Part shown: positions 6,349 through 7,886 of the stretch, piece after piece
Numbering within the stretch: position 1 is the stretch's first letter
How the letters are laid out: every line of letters starts with the position of its first letter
Source: Bacillota bacterium
Lineage (GTDB): Bacteria > Bacillota > Clostridia > Acetivibrionales > DSM-1351
DNA length: 7,886 nt
Direction: 5' to 3'
NCBI GenBank assembly: GCA_023433945.1
Contig: JAEYTP010000124.1
Location: forward strand, 1-7,886
Notes under the pieces: generated by a model
What the model saw: the letters and a program-made list of their open reading frames with translations, nothing else
The model's database searches: none
Told to the model about the DNA's origin: nothing
Translations under genes and position numbers: made by a program

Positions 6349-6384
6349 AAAAATTACACTCTAAAATTTTAAGAAAAGGAGGTA

Positions 6385-7170
6385 GTGCCTACGCTTTATG
6401 ATAAAATAATGTCTGAATGTAGTATACTAGATCAGAAAATAAAAACCTTGCAAAATGAGATTGATATTTTACCTAAAGGTGTTTTGTTATGTAAAACAAG
6501 TGGCAAGTACATAAAGTGGTATCACAATGATGGTCAAAAGTTAAGTTACCTTAATAAAAATCAACTGCCTATTGCTGAAAAACTTGCATTAAAAAAATAC
6601 CTCGCTCTCCTACTGAAAGAACTACTCCATGAAAAGAAATCTCTTGAACTATATCTATCTAATCGCAATGAGGTAATACCTAAAGCAATCCAACTTCTTA
6701 ATGAATCTTCCAATTACAAGCAACTTCTGCAACATTACTTCAAACCCTTTTCTGCTAAAGTACTTGAATGGATTAATTCACCATATGAGCAAAATATGAA
6801 GCACCCAGAAAACCTTATCCATAAATCAATATCTGGAAACACTGTCCGTTCAAAGTCTGAAGCTATAATTGATATGGCACTTTACATAAATAAAATTCCA
6901 TATAGATATGAATGCGCACTGCAGCTAGACCATCTAACTTTTTATCCTGATTTTATGATCTATCACCCCCAGTCTGGAAAAGTATATTACTGGGAGCACT
7001 TTGGCATGATGGATAATTCTACATATTCAAAAGATGTTTACAACAAACTTCAAATATATAATGATTTTGGGTATGTCCCTTCTATTAATCTAATTACTAC
7101 CTTTGAAACAAAAGATACTCCACTTACTTCAGATACAGTTGAAAAAATAATAAAACAATACTTTCTGTAA
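6385..7170 (+). CDS. PD-(D/E)XK nuclease-like protein of unknown function
   Basis: This encodes 261 aa if read from the GTG at 6385. An N-terminal helical part, probably coiled coil (residues ~5-28 and 62-95), precedes a C-terminal domain. That domain contains VRSKSEAIIDMALYINKIPY (154-173), YPDF (187-190) and YYWEHFG (201-207). E159, D189 and E204 are spaced as in PD-(D/E)XK-fold nucleases of the YPDF...EHFG type, but the usual lysine after the last acidic residue is not evident. The C-terminus is INLITTFETKDTPL, a pattern I recall from abundant hypothetical proteins of gut Lachnospiraceae. The start is uncertain: a strong AAGGAGGT (6376-6383) lies only one base from the GTG but eight bases from an in-frame ACG at 6391, and the next ATG is at 6409. 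The gene is divergent from the regulator. No terminator is seen downstream. The substrate and biological role are unknown. Confidence 0.82.
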   Translation: MPTLYDKIMSECSILDQKIKTLQNEIDILPKGVLLCKTSGKYIKWYHNDGQKLSYLNKNQLPIAEKLALKKYLALLLKELLHEKKSLELYLSNRNEVIPKAIQLLNESSNYKQLLQHYFKPFSAKVLEWINSPYEQNMKHPENLIHKSISGNTVRSKSEAIIDMALYINKIPYRYECALQLDHLTFYPDFMIYHPQSGKVYYWEHFGMMDNSTYSKDVYNKLQIYNDFGYVPSINLITTFETKDTPLTSDTVEKIIKQYFL

Positions 7171-7373
7171 AGTTTTTTAGGCTAAATGCTATTTAAATAG
7201 ACTATTTGACCTTATATTTAAAATATTTCTTTTAATTTATATTATATTTTACTTGATTTAAAGTTACTTTTTAGTTTGATCTACGGTTCCATTTAGCGTT
7301 TGTTTACAATCCGATTTACAGTTTAAATTACAATTGGATTTACGTCTAAATTAATATTAATCTATAGTTTAAA

Positions 7374-7483
7374 TTCTAGCTTGATCTTTAGTTTGATCTT
7401 TAGTTTGATCTTTAGTTTGATTTTTAGTTTGATTTTAGTTTGATTTTTAGTTTGATTTTAGTTTGATTCTTAGTTTGATTTTA
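7374..7483. repeat. AT-rich 11-12-bp tandem array (TTTAGTTTGATC-like)
   Basis: About nine units of TTTAGTTTGATC/TTTAGTTTGATT repeat with a period of 12, or 11 where one T is lost. The first copies end in GATC and the later ones in GATT, which suggests stepwise expansion. A strongly diverged version (pieces such as CAGTTTAAATTAC and GGATTTACGTCTAAATT) appears to extend back to about 7255. On the minus strand the regular units could encode TKDQ, but the frame is broken by 11-bp units and a TAA, so the array is non-coding. It follows the nuclease-like gene, whose stop is at 7170. Positions 7171-7254 are AT-rich and hold only a short palindrome, CTATTTAAATAG, near 7190. Confidence 0.85.
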
Positions 7484-7580
7484 TAGTATATCTTTGGTAT
7501 TCGCCTGGCAAAACAGGCTTAATTTTGAATACATTTAACTTCATTTCCTTTGGTAATAAATATTGAATTATTACTATTCA

Positions 7581-7886
7581 GGGCCTAATCAGACGTCTGG
7601 GGAATTCCCTTGGTGTTTAGGCCTCCACTAGGGAGAACTATCTCCCTAGCATTTCATATCTAGCAGGGGGCAATCCCCTGTCACTTCTTATATTTTGGGA
7701 CCTAAATGTCCATTTTTTAGCTGTTTAGGTCCCAATTCAGACCTTACTTGGGGGGGTAGACCCCAACGTGTCAGATTCAACTAGGGGGAGTATTTCCCCT
7801 AGCACTTCAGATTCAACTAGGGGGACGATAATCTCCCTAGCACTTCAGACTCAACTAGGGGGAGCAATATCCCCTAGCATTTCAGA
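7581..7886. repeat. Tandem array of short hairpins (~36-38-bp units), continuing past the right edge
   Basis: At least eight hairpins follow each other. They are GGCCTAA/TTAGGCC (7582-7623), CTAGGGAGA/TCTCCCTAG (7628-7649), CAGGGG/CCCCTG (7664-7680), TTGGGACCTAAA/TTTAGGTCCCAA (7695-7735), TTGGGG/CCCCAA (7748-7766), and three CTAGGGG/CCCCTAG-type stems at 7781-7802, 7817-7840 and 7855-7877. The last three are spaced 36 and 38 bp apart. Linkers are conserved around CACTTCAGATTCAA, while the loops vary. The region is clearly more GC-rich than its surroundings and has no open frame. There are no unique spacers, so it is not a CRISPR array. The hairpin at 7695-7735 belongs to the same family as the array at 306-560. 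Confidence 0.85.

Noticed and set aside
7581..7886. CRISPR array
   Set aside because: The units are contiguous hairpins with constant linkers and no unique spacers of regular length, and no cas genes are present.
7581..7886. Integron attC sites or gene cassettes
   Set aside because: No integrase and no cassette genes lie between the hairpins, and the conserved GTTRRRY/RYYYAAC core sites are not seen.

Overview
The window is AT-rich, low-GC Gram-positive DNA. It has strong AGGAGG-type ribosome binding sites, short Clostridia-style intergenic regions and T-run terminators, and it includes a hypothetical family I associate with gut Lachnospiraceae. I read it as a chromosomal accessory region of a member of the Clostridia, probably near Lachnospirales. 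The species cannot be named from the sequence.

Layout from left to right. (1) 1-297 is the right end of an IS3-type insertion sequence: the C-terminus of the transposase and the terminal inverted repeat. (2) 306-560 is a tandem array of three ~84-bp units, each with a GAATTTGGGAC/GTCCCAAATTC hairpin. (3) 582-1430 (-) encodes a secreted or membrane protein of unknown function. (4) 1539-2336 (-) encodes an iron-sulfur flavoprotein-like reductase that ends in a clear terminator. (5) 2571-4499 (-) encodes a complete ABC exporter half-transporter with an unusual N-terminal pentapeptide repeat, itself encoded by a 15-bp DNA tandem repeat. (6) 4500-4932 holds the exporter promoter and a perfect operator-like dyad, the terminator of the upstream gene, and a second, unrelated 15-bp tandem array. 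(7) 4933-6090 (-) encodes a 385-aa regulator with a C-terminal ArsR-type winged helix. (8) 6385-7170 (+) is divergent and encodes a PD-(D/E)XK nuclease-like protein of unknown role. (9) 7171-7886 has no gene. It holds an 11-12-bp AT-rich tandem array and then a GC-richer array of hairpins that runs off the right edge.

The most coherent functional unit is the regulator plus the exporter. Each has its own near-consensus sigma-A-type promoter with a 17-bp spacer. Just downstream of each -10 box lies a similar dyad, TTAGAT-N4-ATCTAA or a one-mismatch version of it. This suggests that the regulator represses itself and the exporter until a ligand, sensed by its ~300-residue N-terminal part, releases it. 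The flavoprotein downstream may belong to the same stress or detoxification neighbourhood, but nothing in the sequence links it firmly.

The second striking property is repeat density: five different tandem-repeat arrays lie within 7.9 kb (84-bp hairpins, 15-bp coding, 15-bp non-coding, 12-bp AT-rich, ~37-bp hairpins). One hairpin in the right-hand array shares a near-identical 18-20-nt segment with the left-hand array, so the two belong to one dispersed repeat family.
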